Shown piece by piece: positions 44,867 to 54,153 of a stretch of DNA of 64,000 nt (within the stretch, counting starts at the first letter, position 1; each line of letters begins with the position of its first letter). The DNA is from Streptomyces atroolivaceus. Lineage in GTDB: Bacteria; Actinomycetota; Actinomycetes; Streptomycetales; Streptomycetaceae. The position numbers and the translations under genes are program-made. The stretch covers positions 62,001 to 126,000 of the forward strand of contig NZ_JNXG01000016.1 in assembly GCF_000717025.1 (NCBI RefSeq), given 5' to 3'. The notes under the pieces are model-generated. The model was not told the origin of the DNA. It searched no databases and saw only the letters and a list, made by a program, of their open reading frames with translations.

Positions 44867-46444
44867 ATGCCTCCCACTCTCGCCTCCCTCGTCCAGCACT
44901 CGGCGCTCAAGCTCGTCGTCCGGGCGGGCGCCGACCGGCTCGGCACACCGGTGCGCTGGGCGCACGCCAGTGAGCTCGCCGACCCGGTCCCGTACATGGA
45001 CGGCGGTGAACTGCTCCTCGTCACGGCGACCAACCTCGACGCCAGGGACCCGGCGACGATGCGCCGGTACGTACAGCGGCTGGTCGGTGCCGGGGTCGCC
45101 GGGATCGGCTTCGGTGTGGGTGTCACCTACGAGGAGATCCCGCCGGCGCTCGTGGACGCGGCCGAGGAGACCGGGCTGCCGCTCCTCGAAGTGCCCCGGC
45201 GTACGCCGTTTCTCGCGATCAGCAAGGCGGTGTCGGCCGCGATCGCCGCCGACCAGTACAGATCGGTCACGGCCGGCTTCGAGGCCCAGCGGGAACTGAC
45301 CCGGGCCGCGGTCGCCGGGGACGGCCCGGGGGACCTGCTCACCCGCCTGGCCGCGCACGTGGACGGCTGGGCCGCGCTGTACGACACCTCGGGCGCCGTC
45401 GTCGCCGCGGCGCCCGACTGGGCAGCCCGCCGCGCGGCCCGGCTCACGCCCGAGGTGGAGCGGCTGCGGGGCCGCCCCGCCCCGGCCAGCGCGGTCGTCG
45501 GCGACAGTGACAGTGACGACCGCGTCGAGCTCCAGTCCCTGGGCGCCGGCCGCCGGAACCGCGGTGCGCTGGCCGTCGGCACGGGAGCGGCGCTCGGGAC
45601 GGCCGAGCGCTACGCGGTGCACTCCGCGGTGGCCCTGCTGACCCTGACCACGGCCCGTTCCCGCGCGCTCCAGGGGGCTGAGCAGCGCCTCGGTGCCGCG
45701 GTCCTGCGCATGCTGCTGGCCGGCGAGTCCGACCACGCACGGGCCGTCGCGGGGGACCTGTACGGCGGACTGCTCGACGCCCCCTTCCGGCTGCTGATCG
45801 CCGAGTCCACGGCCGCCACCGGGACCGAGCTGCTCGCCGAGACGATGGAGGCCGCCGCCTCCCGGTCCGGCGAGGCGCTGCTGGCGGTGCCCGAGGGCGA
45901 ACGTCTCGTGGTGCTGGCCGTGGACGGCGGCGCGGCGGTCGCGGCCTGCGCGGCCCACGCCCGGGCCACGGACGACCGGCCGGCGCGCGAGCCGGGTGCC
46001 GACGACGCCGACGTGGTCGTCGGCATGTCCGCCCCCGCGGGCCCGATCGCCGTGTCCGCCGCGTACAAACAGGCCGAACAGGCACTCTCGGTCGCCCGCC
46101 GCCGGGGCAGGGCCCTGGTCGAGCACGAGGAGCTCGCGGCGGGCTCCGTCCTGCCGCTCCTCGCCGACGACGCCGTACGGGCCTTCGCCGACGGGATGCT
46201 GCGACCGCTGCAGGAACACGACGCGAAGGGCCGGGGCGACCTGGTCGCCTCCTTGCGTGCCTGGCTCTCCCGGCACGGCCAGTGGGACGCCGCGGCCGCG
46301 GACCTGGGCGTCCACCGCCACACCCTCCGCTACCGGATGCGCCGGGTGGAGGAGATCCTGGGCCGCTCGCTGGACGACCCGGACGTGCGCATGGAGCTGT
46401 GGCTGGCACTGAAGGCGACGGCCGCTTCCGCGGGGACGCAGTAG
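44867..46444 (+). CDS. PucR family transcriptional regulator
   Basis: 525 residues. The N-terminal PucR domain (TLASLVQHSALKLVVRAGADRL; VRWAHASELADPVPYMDGGELLL) is followed by a GGDEF-like linker region and the C-terminal helix-turn-helix of the PucR_HTH_30/GGDEF type (WLSRHGQWDAAAADLGVHRHTLRYRMRRVEEILGRSLDD). Such regulators respond to nitrogen compounds. ATG 44867 gives the conserved N-terminus. Its neighbours gabT and the dehydrogenase at 46599 suggest it controls GABA use; direct repeats lie upstream. Confidence 0.88.
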   Translation: MPPTLASLVQHSALKLVVRAGADRLGTPVRWAHASELADPVPYMDGGELLLVTATNLDARDPATMRRYVQRLVGAGVAGIGFGVGVTYEEIPPALVDAAEETGLPLLEVPRRTPFLAISKAVSAAIAADQYRSVTAGFEAQRELTRAAVAGDGPGDLLTRLAAHVDGWAALYDTSGAVVAAAPDWAARRAARLTPEVERLRGRPAPASAVVGDSDSDDRVELQSLGAGRRNRGALAVGTGAALGTAERYAVHSAVALLTLTTARSRALQGAEQRLGAAVLRMLLAGESDHARAVAGDLYGGLLDAPFRLLIAESTAATGTELLAETMEAAASRSGEALLAVPEGERLVVLAVDGGAAVAACAAHARATDDRPAREPGADDADVVVGMSAPAGPIAVSAAYKQAEQALSVARRRGRALVEHEELAAGSVLPLLADDAVRAFADGMLRPLQEHDAKGRGDLVASLRAWLSRHGQWDAAAADLGVHRHTLRYRMRRVEEILGRSLDDPDVRMELWLALKATAASAGTQ

Positions 46445-46598
46445 CCCCGTCCGGTTACGACAAACCGGCGCAGGGGCCTTCCCCCGCACTCCACGGAGGA
46501 CAAGCCTCATCCTCGCCGGATCGCCCTACGGTGGGGCCGAAGGGCGCTCCGTGGCGCCCGGCGATCTTCGTTCACCACCCCCGAAGGGCCGGAACCGC

Positions 46599-48044
46599 AT
46601 GACTTCCACCCACGCCTTCTGGCTGGCCGGCCGCCAGGCCACCGGCGAGGACAGCTTCGACGTCACCAATCCCTGGGACGGCCGTCTCGTCGGCACGGTC
46701 GCCGTGCCGACCGACGCGCAGGTCGAGGAGGCCGTCGCAGCCGCGTACGCCGTGCGCGAGGAGTTCGCCGCGACCCCGGCGCACGTACGGGCCGCCGCGC
46801 TCGACCACGTCGTACGCCGCCTCACCGAGCGCACCGAGGAGATCGCCCAGCTGATCTCCGCCGAGAACGGCAAGCCCGTCAAGTGGGCCCGTGGTGAGGT
46901 CGGCCGCGCCGTCTCCGTCTTCCGGTTCGCCGCCGAGGAGGCCCGCCGCTTCAACGGCGGCGACGCCCAGCGGCTGGACACGGACGCCGGCGGGACCGGC
47001 CGGCTCGGACTGACCCGGCGCTTCCCGCGCGGCCCCGTCCTCGGTATCGCGCCCTTCAACTTCCCGCTCAACCTGAGCGCCCACAAGGTCGCTCCGGCGA
47101 TCGCCGTCGGTGCGCCGATCATCCTCAAGCCGGCACCGGCCACCCCGATCTCGTCCCTGATCCTGGGCGAGCTGCTGGCCGAGACGGACCTCCCGGCCGG
47201 CTCCTGGTCCGTGCTGACCGTGCCCAACGACAAGATGCCCGCCCTGGTCCAGGACGAGCGGCTCCCGGTGATCTCCTTCACCGGATCCGGCCCGGTCGGT
47301 TACTCGATCATGGAGTCGGTGCCGCGCAAGCACTGCACCCTGGAGCTCGGCGGCAACGGAGCAGCGGTCGTCCTCGGCGACTACTCCTCCGAGGAGGACC
47401 TCGACTGGGCGGCGACCCGTATCGCGACCTTCTCCAACTACCAGGGCGGCCAGTCCTGCATCTCGGTGCAGCGTGTCATCGCCGACGCCACCGTGTACGA
47501 CCGGCTCGTCCCGAAGATCGTCGCGGCCGTCGAGGCACTGGTGACCGGTGACCCCTCCGACGCGGCCACGGACGTCGGCCCGCTGGTCAGCGAGGACGCC
47601 GCCCGTCGCGTCGAGTCCTGGGTCGACGAGGCCGTCGGCGCCGGCGCCACGCTGCTGACCGGTGGCGGGCGCGACGGTGCGACCTACGCCCCGACGGTCC
47701 TCACCGACCTCCCCGGCACCACGACGCTCGCCCGCGAGGAGATCTTCGGTCCGGTCCTGTACGTCCAGAAGACCCACGGCGAGGCCGAGGCCTTCGCGGC
47801 CGTCAACTCCTCGAAGTACGGCCTGCAGGCGGGCGTCTTCACCCACGACCTGCAGACCGCCTTCCGGGCGCACCGGGCCCTGGAGGTGGGCGGCGTGGTC
47901 ATCGGCGACGTGCCCTCCTACCGCGCCGACCAGATGCCGTACGGCGGCGCCAAGCAGTCCGGGGTGGGCCGTGAGGGCGTGCGCTACGCCATGGACGACT
48001 ACACCTACGAGCGGGTGCTGGTCCTCACCGGCCTGGCCCTGTAG
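46599..48044 (+). CDS. gabD: Aldehyde dehydrogenase (succinate-semialdehyde type)
   Basis: 481 residues. Motifs: IAPFNFPLNLSAHKVAPAIA, LKPAPATPISS, FTGSGPVGYSI, catalytic Glu in LELGGNGAAV, catalytic Cys in YQGGQSCISVQ, EIFGPVLYV. It is less like the two other dehydrogenases in the window and closer to the succinate-semialdehyde/glyceraldehyde-3-phosphate group. It follows PucR by 154 bp and ends with a strong terminator. Succinate semialdehyde as substrate is inferred from gabT nearby, so the symbol is tentative. Confidence 0.8.
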   Translation: MTSTHAFWLAGRQATGEDSFDVTNPWDGRLVGTVAVPTDAQVEEAVAAAYAVREEFAATPAHVRAAALDHVVRRLTERTEEIAQLISAENGKPVKWARGEVGRAVSVFRFAAEEARRFNGGDAQRLDTDAGGTGRLGLTRRFPRGPVLGIAPFNFPLNLSAHKVAPAIAVGAPIILKPAPATPISSLILGELLAETDLPAGSWSVLTVPNDKMPALVQDERLPVISFTGSGPVGYSIMESVPRKHCTLELGGNGAAVVLGDYSSEEDLDWAATRIATFSNYQGGQSCISVQRVIADATVYDRLVPKIVAAVEALVTGDPSDAATDVGPLVSEDAARRVESWVDEAVGAGATLLTGGGRDGATYAPTVLTDLPGTTTLAREEIFGPVLYVQKTHGEAEAFAAVNSSKYGLQAGVFTHDLQTAFRAHRALEVGGVVIGDVPSYRADQMPYGGAKQSGVGREGVRYAMDDYTYERVLVLTGLAL

Positions 48045-48058
48045 CACGGGACACCCAC

Positions 48059-48105
48059 GACGGAGCGGCCGGAGCCCGCTGTGCGGGGGCTCCGGCCGCT
48101 CCGTC
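48059..48105 (+). terminator. Strong terminator after the dehydrogenase
   Basis: A perfect 19-bp stem (48059-48077 with 48087-48105) with a 9-nt loop starts 15 bp after the stop. Confidence 0.9.
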
Positions 48106-48219
48106 GGCCCCCTGGGCGGTCACGTCCGTGAATCGTTCCTGCGGTGAACTTCGACGCACGTGCGGGTGAGAGACGACCGTCGACGCCCGCCGGGCACGGG
48201 CGGCCGGTAGAACGCGGGG

Positions 48220-48909
48220 GTGATCAGGAAAATCCTGCGCGGCTTCGGCGCGGTCTCCCTCGCCCTCGTCCCGCTCACCGCTTCCGCACCGGCACAGGCC
48301 GCCCGGGCTCCCCAGGGGCCGCAGTCCGCCGGGGTGACCACGCTCGCCGACGCCGTCGGCCTGGTCAAGGTCGCCAAGGAGAACCGGACCGGCTACGCCT
48401 CCTCGCACTTCAAGCACTGGAACGCGGGCCTTCTCCCCTCCGACGGCTGCGACACCCGCAACGAGGTGCTGCTCGACGAGGCGGTCAAGGCCCCTGCCGT
48501 GGCGGCCGGGTGCGAGCTGACCGGCGGCACCTGGCAGTCGTACTACGACGGCCAGGAGGTGTCCGGCCCCGACACCCTGGGCGTGGCCCACACGGTGCCG
48601 CTCGCGGAGGCCTGGGACTCCGGCGCCTCGGCGTGGAGCCCTGCCCGGCGTGAGGCGTACGCGAACGACCAGGGCGCGTCGGCATCGCTGGCCGCGGTGA
48701 CGGCTCGCGTGAACCGGCAGAGGGCCGCGCAGGATCCGGCCGAGTGGATCCCGCCGGTGCCGGAAGCCCACTGCCGCTACGTGGGGGAGTGGGTGACGAC
48801 GAAGCTCCGGTGGCAGCTCACCGCCGACAACCCGGAGATGGAGGCGCTCAAGGTGTTCGCCGAAGGGCCCTGCGAGGACACCGTCGTCCAGTACACCCCG
48901 GCCCCCTGA
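48220..48909 (+). CDS. Secreted HNH/DUF1524-like nuclease
   Basis: 229 residues. A Sec signal (GAVSLALVPLTASAPAQAARA) is followed by the secreted nuclease pattern: TGYASSHFKHWNAG, CDTRNEVLL, GTWQSYYDGQEV, GVAHTVPLAEAWDSGASAW and RVNRQRAAQDPAEWIPP. In related proteins the catalytic block is D-H-x-V-P-L; here the His stays but the preceding Asp is Ala. GTG at 48220 gives the shortest complete signal peptide; its ribosome binding site is weak. The last Cys pair (HCRY, PCED) may form a disulfide. Probably acts on extracellular nucleic acid. Confidence 0.8.
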   Translation: MIRKILRGFGAVSLALVPLTASAPAQAARAPQGPQSAGVTTLADAVGLVKVAKENRTGYASSHFKHWNAGLLPSDGCDTRNEVLLDEAVKAPAVAAGCELTGGTWQSYYDGQEVSGPDTLGVAHTVPLAEAWDSGASAWSPARREAYANDQGASASLAAVTARVNRQRAAQDPAEWIPPVPEAHCRYVGEWVTTKLRWQLTADNPEMEALKVFAEGPCEDTVVQYTPAP

Positions 48910-49033
48910 ACGTGCGCCGCCCGGCACGGCGGATCCCTCACCGGCGGATGATCTTGCGTGACCTCGGGCCTGTCCAGCAGTTGAGGTGATAAGCGGGTGG
49001 ACACATCCGATGAGAAGAAGACGAGGTCACCAC

Positions 49034-49258
49034 GTGAAGTCACACCGGACGCGATCGCTGCTCCGAGGAGCCGTCGGCTGCTGCGCCGCCCTTATGGCCG
49101 CCGGACTGTCCGCGGGGTCGGCCTGCGCCGACGAGACGCACACCAATTCGCACAACGCGCCCCGCGTGGGCCTCATCCAGACCGGGCAGATCGACGACCC
49201 CCTGGAGGACGTGCTCGAGCACGCGGCGGTCCTGGGCACCACGTACGTCTACGACTGA
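49034..49258 (+). CDS. Small secreted protein of unknown function
   Basis: 74 residues from GTG 49034 (82 from ATG 49010). A basic start and hydrophobic stretch (GAVGCCAALMAAGLSAGSACA) form a signal peptide, giving a mature peptide of about 46 residues ending DDPLEDVLEHAAVLGTTYVYD. The acidic C-terminus looks conserved in character. GAGG at 49021-49024 suits the GTG start. No family is recognised. It is followed by 500 bp without a gene. Confidence 0.6.
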   Translation: MKSHRTRSLLRGAVGCCAALMAAGLSAGSACADETHTNSHNAPRVGLIQTGQIDDPLEDVLEHAAVLGTTYVYD

Positions 49259-49760
49259 GGCCCGTGCCGGGAGGCCGCCCGCGGTGTACTCAGCCGTGGG
49301 CGGCCACGTCGTGCCCAGCGGTGGGGGCCACGAGGCGCCCGGACGACGGCGGCTCCGGCTTCCGCGCCGTGGAGGCCGCGTCCCGGGGGTCCCGCGCCCC
49401 GGCGGGGCGCCGGTACCGCGCGGTGTGCGGGCGGTCCACGGACAGCCGGCCGGATGCCGGTCACCACGCCACGGACCCGCCGGCGCCCGGGACGGACGAG
49501 GTCGCCCGACCGGCCGAGCGGCCCCGGCCCGGCATCGAGCGGCGAATCCGCCTCCCGGCAGGCCGCACCGGCCGGGACGGGTGCTGTGAGGGCTCCCACG
49601 CCGGGCAACCGCGCGCCGGCTCCGGCAGCTTCCGCGGACTCGGGGGAGCCGCCGCAGAGGTGGTGGGGGTGGCGCAGATCGGGTAGATACGGACGAGTGG
49701 TACCGATCGGCACGCGTACGGCCCGACCCATATCCCGACTCGCGGCGAGGTGAGCTCCTC
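49259..49760. other. Gene-free interval
   Basis: About 500 bp without a supported gene; the frames present are high-GC shadows lacking ribosome binding sites or family features. A TAGATA -10-like element at 49684-49689 may serve the acyl-CoA dehydrogenase. No other structure was recognised. Confidence 0.5.
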
Positions 49761-51707
49761 ATGTCCGCCCCATCCGACATCCCCCAGGCCCCCAAAGTCA
49801 CCGAGCGCGAAGCACGGCAGGTGGCCGAGGCCGCCCGTGAACAGGACTGGCGCAAACCGAGTTTCGCCAAGGAACTCTTCCTCGGACGCTTCCGGCTGGA
49901 CCTGATCCACCCCCACCCCCAGCCGGCCCCGGACGACGTACGGCGAGGCGAGGCATTCCTCGCCCGGCTGCGCGAGTTCTGCGAGAACCACGTCGACGGC
50001 GCCCTCATCGAGCGTGAGGCCCGGATCCCCGACGAGGTGATCAACGGCCTCAAGGAACTCGGCGCCCTCGGCATGAAGATCGAGACCAAGTACGGAGGCC
50101 TGGGGCTGACCCAGGTCTACTACAACAAGGCGCTCGCACTGGCCGGTTCGGCGAACCCCTCGATCGGTGCGCTGCTCTCCGCCCACCAGTCGATCGGCGT
50201 ACCGCAGCCGCTGAAGATGTTCGGTACGCAGGAGCAGAAGGACGCCTTCCTGCCCCGCCTCGCGCGCACGGACATCTCCGCCTTCCTCCTCACCGAACCC
50301 GACGTCGGCTCCGACCCGGCGCGCCTCGCGACCACGGCCGTACCCGACGGTGACGACTACGTCCTGGACGGTGTGAAGCTCTGGACGACCAACGGCGTCG
50401 TCGCCGACCTGCTCGTCGTCATGGCCCGGGTCCCCGCGTCCGAAGGCCGCAAGGGCGGCATCACAGCCTTCGTCGTGGAGGCGGACTCCCCGGGCATCAC
50501 CGTGGAGCACCGCAACGCCTTCATGGGACTGCGCGGCATCGAGAACGGGGTGACCCGGTTCCACGAGGTCCGCGTCCCCGCCGCGAACCGCATCGGCCCG
50601 GAGGGCGCCGGCCTCAAGATCGCCCTCACCACGCTCAACACCGGCCGTCTCTCGCTGCCCGCCATGTGCGTCGGCGTCGGGAAGTGGTCGCTCAAGATCG
50701 CCCGTGAATGGTCGGCGGTCCGCGAGCAGTGGGGCAGGGCGGTCGCCCGGCACGAGGCGGTCGGCGCGAAGATCTCCTTCATCGCCGCCACCACCTTCGC
50801 CCTCGAAGCGGTCGTCGACCTCTCCTCGCAGATGGCCGACGAGAGCCGCAACGACATCCGCATCGAGGCCGCCCTCGCCAAGCTGTACGGCTCGGAGATG
50901 GGCTGGCTGATCTCCGACGAACTCGTCCAGATCCGCGGCGGGCGCGGCTTCGAGACGGCCGCCTCGCTCGCGGCCCGCGGCGAACGCGCCGTCCCCGCCG
51001 AGCAGATGCTCCGCGACATGCGGATCAACCGGATCTTCGAGGGCTCCACGGAGATCATGCACCTGCTGATCGCCCGCGAGGCCGTCGACGCCCACCTCAA
51101 GGTCGCCGGCGACATCATCGATCCCGACAAGCCGCTCTCCGACAAGGCGAAGGCGGGCGCCAACGCCGCCGGCTTCTACGCACGCTGGCTGCCGAAGCTG
51201 GTCAGCGGCCCCGGCCTGCTGCCCAACGCCTACGGCGAGTTCCGTGTCCCCGGCCACCCCGACCTCTCCGTGCACCTGCGGTACGTCGAGCGCTCGGCCC
51301 GCAAGCTGGCCAGATCCACCTTCTACGCGATGTCACGCTGGCAGGGCCGCATGGAGACCAAGCAGGGTTTCCTCGGCCGGATCGTCGACATCGGCGCCGA
51401 ACTCTTCGCGATGAGCGCCGCCTGCGTCCGCGCCGAGCACCTGCGGGCCGACGACGACCACGGCCGCGAGGCCTACCAGCTCGCGGACGTGTTCTGCCGG
51501 CAGTCTCGCATCCGCGTGGAGGAGCTCTTCAACCGGCTCTGGTCCAACACCGACGACATCGACAAGCGCGTCGTGGACGGGGTCCTCTCCGGGACCTACA
51601 CCTGGCTGGAGGAGGGCGTCATCGACCCCAGTGGCGACGGCCCCTGGATCGCCGACGCCACCCCGGGCCCGGCCACCGGGGACGACGTCCACCGCCCCAT
51701 CCGCTGA
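49761..51707 (+). CDS. Acyl-CoA dehydrogenase (long form)
   Basis: 648 residues, about 250 longer than a classical acyl-CoA dehydrogenase, with a C-terminal extension like FadE-type long enzymes. Core motifs: FLLTEPDVGSDPARLATTA (FAD and CoA side), KLWTTNGVVADLLVVMARV, ALTTLNTGRLSLPAMCVG, QIRGGRGFETAASL and FEGSTEIMHLLIAREAVDAH. It introduces the alpha-beta double bond in acyl-CoA during beta-oxidation and uses an electron-transfer flavoprotein. The ATG at 49761 follows gcgaggtgagc. Confidence 0.92.
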   Translation: MSAPSDIPQAPKVTEREARQVAEAAREQDWRKPSFAKELFLGRFRLDLIHPHPQPAPDDVRRGEAFLARLREFCENHVDGALIEREARIPDEVINGLKELGALGMKIETKYGGLGLTQVYYNKALALAGSANPSIGALLSAHQSIGVPQPLKMFGTQEQKDAFLPRLARTDISAFLLTEPDVGSDPARLATTAVPDGDDYVLDGVKLWTTNGVVADLLVVMARVPASEGRKGGITAFVVEADSPGITVEHRNAFMGLRGIENGVTRFHEVRVPAANRIGPEGAGLKIALTTLNTGRLSLPAMCVGVGKWSLKIAREWSAVREQWGRAVARHEAVGAKISFIAATTFALEAVVDLSSQMADESRNDIRIEAALAKLYGSEMGWLISDELVQIRGGRGFETAASLAARGERAVPAEQMLRDMRINRIFEGSTEIMHLLIAREAVDAHLKVAGDIIDPDKPLSDKAKAGANAAGFYARWLPKLVSGPGLLPNAYGEFRVPGHPDLSVHLRYVERSARKLARSTFYAMSRWQGRMETKQGFLGRIVDIGAELFAMSAACVRAEHLRADDDHGREAYQLADVFCRQSRIRVEELFNRLWSNTDDIDKRVVDGVLSGTYTWLEEGVIDPSGDGPWIADATPGPATGDDVHRPIR

Positions 51708-51724
51708 ACCCGGCGGCACCCCGT

Positions 51725-51753
51725 GGGGCCCGTCCACTGCCTGGACGAGCCCC
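51725..51753 (+). terminator. Hairpin between acyl-CoA dehydrogenase and aroA paralogue
   Basis: GGGGC and CGTCCA (51725-51736) pair with TGGACG and GCCCC (51742-51753) with one C/A mismatch. The loop is ctgcc. It lies 18 bp after the stop. Confidence 0.6.
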
Positions 51754-51788
51754 GCAGGGCTGCCCGCCGCACGGCAAAATGGGGGCCC

Positions 51789-53033
51789 GTGACCGTCATC
51801 GACATCCCCGGCTCCAAGTCCGTCACCGCCCGCGCCCTGTTCCTGGCGGCCGCGGCGGACGGCACCACCACCCTCTTGCGGCCCCTGCACTCGGACGACA
51901 CCGAGGGGTTCACCGAAGGGCTGACCCGCCTCGGATACGAGGTCGGCCGCGAGCCGGACCGATGGCACATCGAGGGGCGGCCCTCGGGGCCGTCCGCCAC
52001 GGACGCCGAGGTGCACTGCCGCGACGGAGCCACCACCGCGCGCTTCCTGCCGACACTCGCCGCGGCGGCGGCCTCCGGCACCTACCGGTTCGACGCCTCC
52101 GCGCAGATGCGCCGCCGCCCCCTCGCGCCCCTCACCGAGGCCCTCCGCTCCCTCGGCGTCGACCTGCGCCACGAAGGGGCGGAGGGGCATCACCCGCTCA
52201 CCATCGAGGCGTCGGGCGTCAAGGGCGGCGAACTGACCCTGGACGCGGGGGAGTCGTCCCAGTACCTCACCGCTCTGCTGATGCTCGGCCCGCTCACCGC
52301 CGAAGGCCTCCGGATCGACGTCACGGAGCTCGTCTCGGCCCCGTACATCGAGATCACCCTCGCGATGATGCGCAGCTTCGGCGTCGAGGTCGTCCGGGAC
52401 GGGAACACCTTCGGCGTCCCCCCGGGCGGCTACCGTGCCACCACCTACGCCGTCGAACCCGACGCCTCCACAGCGAGCTACTTCTTCGCCGCTGCCGCCC
52501 TCACGGGCGACGAGGTCACCGTCCCCGGCCTCGGCACGGGCGCACTCCAGGGCGACCTGCGCTTCACCGACGTGCTGCGCCGGATGGGCGCCGAGGTGCG
52601 TACGACCGCGGACTCCACGACGGTACGGTCCTCCGGCCGGCTCTCGGGCCTCACCGTCAACATGCGCGACATCTCCGACACGATGCCGACCCTCGCGGCG
52701 ATCGCGCCCTTCGCCACCTCGCCGGTGCGGATCGAGGACGTCGCCAACACCCGGGTGAAGGAGTGCGACCGGCTGGAGGCCTGCGCGGAGAACCTGCGGG
52801 CCATGGGCATCACCGTCCGCACCGGACCCGACTGGATCGAGATCCACCCCGGCACCCCGCGTCCCACCGAGATCGTCACCCACGGCGACCACCGCATCGT
52901 GATGTCGTTCGCCGTCGCGGGTCTGCGCACGCCCGGTATGAGCTACGACGACCCCGGCTGCGTACGGAAGACGTTCCCGGGGTTCCACGAGGCGTTCGCG
53001 GACTTCGTGGCGAGGAGCGCCGGCCGGAAATGA
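51789..53033 (+). CDS. aroA: 3-phosphoshikimate 1-carboxyvinyltransferase-like protein
   Basis: 414 residues from GTG 51789, beginning TVIDIPGSKSVTARALFLAAA. Retained: SKS, Arg in TARAL, TARFL, QYLTALLMLGP, MPTLAAIAPF, NTRVKECDRLEA and GDHRIVMSFAVAGL, with DDPGCVRKTFPGF. The usual phosphoenolpyruvate-contacting G-N-A-G-T reads R-D-G-A-T, and the Asn of SxTNR is Ala. It may be a divergent or secondary EPSP synthase, and Streptomyces usually has the main aroA elsewhere. Its stop overlaps the next ORF (ATGA). Confidence 0.78.
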   Translation: MTVIDIPGSKSVTARALFLAAAADGTTTLLRPLHSDDTEGFTEGLTRLGYEVGREPDRWHIEGRPSGPSATDAEVHCRDGATTARFLPTLAAAAASGTYRFDASAQMRRRPLAPLTEALRSLGVDLRHEGAEGHHPLTIEASGVKGGELTLDAGESSQYLTALLMLGPLTAEGLRIDVTELVSAPYIEITLAMMRSFGVEVVRDGNTFGVPPGGYRATTYAVEPDASTASYFFAAAALTGDEVTVPGLGTGALQGDLRFTDVLRRMGAEVRTTADSTTVRSSGRLSGLTVNMRDISDTMPTLAAIAPFATSPVRIEDVANTRVKECDRLEACAENLRAMGITVRTGPDWIEIHPGTPRPTEIVTHGDHRIVMSFAVAGLRTPGMSYDDPGCVRKTFPGFHEAFADFVARSAGRK

Positions 53034-53248
53034 CCGTGCGGCCCGGGACGGGGCGCACCACGGTCGCGCGCATGACGTCCCGGAACGATGTCGTCTCCGT
53101 GCCGGCGCTGCTGCGCCACGCCGGCGCCGCCGTGGTGATCGCCGGGGGCCGGGGCACCGACGCCCTGCTCGGCGACGAACCTGCCGGACGCGACCTGGCG
53201 GTCATGCGCCGGCTGCGGGAGCAGTTCGGCATCGGTACGGCTTTCTGA
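53030..53248 (+). CDS. Small coupled protein after aroA paralogue
   Basis: 72 residues, with ATG overlapping the aroA stop by four bases (ATGA). A start at 53072 (58 residues) is possible. The C-terminal part reads VPALLRHAGAAVVIAGGRGTDALLGDEPAGRDL then VMRRLREQFGIGTAF. No family is recognised. The coupling suggests a shared role with the AroA-like protein. Confidence 0.5.
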   Translation: MTVRPGTGRTTVARMTSRNDVVSVPALLRHAGAAVVIAGGRGTDALLGDEPAGRDLAVMRRLREQFGIGTAF

Positions 53249-53327
53249 GCCCCGGATGCCGCACAATCGAGCCTCGGCCGCGATGCGGGACACCGGTCCG
53301 GCGCGTCAACGGGAGACAGGGGCAGGG

Positions 53328-54092
53328 ATGTTCGGGGTGTACGGGGAGGGCGGCCGACGGGGCGCCGTGGCGGCGGGATGCGTGGTGGCGGCCCTCGTGG
53401 GCCTCACCGGATGTGGCAGCGGCGACACCGGCAAGGGTGGGGCCGTGCAGAGCCCCGCCCCCTCGCACGCGGCAGCCACGGCGGCTCCGGCCGACGGGCT
53501 CACCGAGGCGCAGCTCACCGCCGTCGCCTTCACCGACGGGGAGCCGGCCGGCGCCCTCACGGCGTCCGAGTACACCCTGGACGGGCCGCTCGGAGACGCG
53601 TACACCGCCGACCCCGCCGTCTGCCAGCCGCTCGTCAGCCTCGCCGGTGACGTCAGCGACCACGACCCGGTCGCCCAGGTGCAGCGCAAGGCCGACAAGC
53701 CCGAGGAGATGCTCGGGGTCACCGTCGACGTGACCCTGCGCTCGTACGGGGACGGCGAGGCCGTGAAGGTCATGGCGTCACTGGACAGGGCCGGCCGGGA
53801 GTGCGCCGGAGGCCTCACCGAGGAGCGGGCCGTCGCGCGCGCCAGGTACGAGAAGGTCGAACCCGCCGCGCTGCCCGCCTTCGCGGACGAGGCCGACGAG
53901 GCGAAGGCCTACCGCTTCACCGTGCTCGACGTGAAGGGCAAGCTGAAGCTGTACGAGTACCTCACCGTCCTGCGGTCCGGTTCCACCACCCTCGCGTTCC
54001 GCGCGGACATCCTCGGCACCGAGGACATCGGCGGGGTTCCGGAGGACGTCATGGCCGCCCAGTGGAAGAAATTCCGTGCCGGGCAGGCCTGA
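53328..54092 (+). CDS. Lipoprotein of unknown function
   Basis: 254 residues. The lipobox is LVGLTGCGS after a basic N-terminus and hydrophobic stretch. The mature part begins with an Ala/Pro-rich linker and continues as a compact globular domain ([62 protein letters not shown]). Two Cys (VCQPL, ECAGG) may pair. It resembles many Streptomyces sensor-like lipoproteins with unknown ligands. ATG 53328 follows aggggcaggg. Confidence 0.78.
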   Translation: MFGVYGEGGRRGAVAAGCVVAALVGLTGCGSGDTGKGGAVQSPAPSHAAATAAPADGLTEAQLTAVAFTDGEPAGALTASEYTLDGPLGDAYTADPAVCQPLVSLAGDVSDHDPVAQVQRKADKPEEMLGVTVDVTLRSYGDGEAVKVMASLDRAGRECAGGLTEERAVARARYEKVEPAALPAFADEADEAKAYRFTVLDVKGKLKLYEYLTVLRSGSTTLAFRADILGTEDIGGVPEDVMAAQWKKFRAGQA

Positions 54093-54153
54093 GGCACGCG
54101 CGGACGGGGACGCCCTGTCATCGCGCACAGCGGATGCGGCGACAATGGGGGCC

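Noticed and set aside
42593..46510. 1305-codon minus-strand reading frame
   Set aside because: It lies antisense to the VirD4-like and PucR genes; the translation is low-complexity Gly/Arg-rich and high-GC codon bias explains it.
49259..49760. Possible genes in the gap (101-codon plus frame and 160-codon minus frame)
   Set aside because: No ribosome binding site, no family features and composition like other shadow frames.
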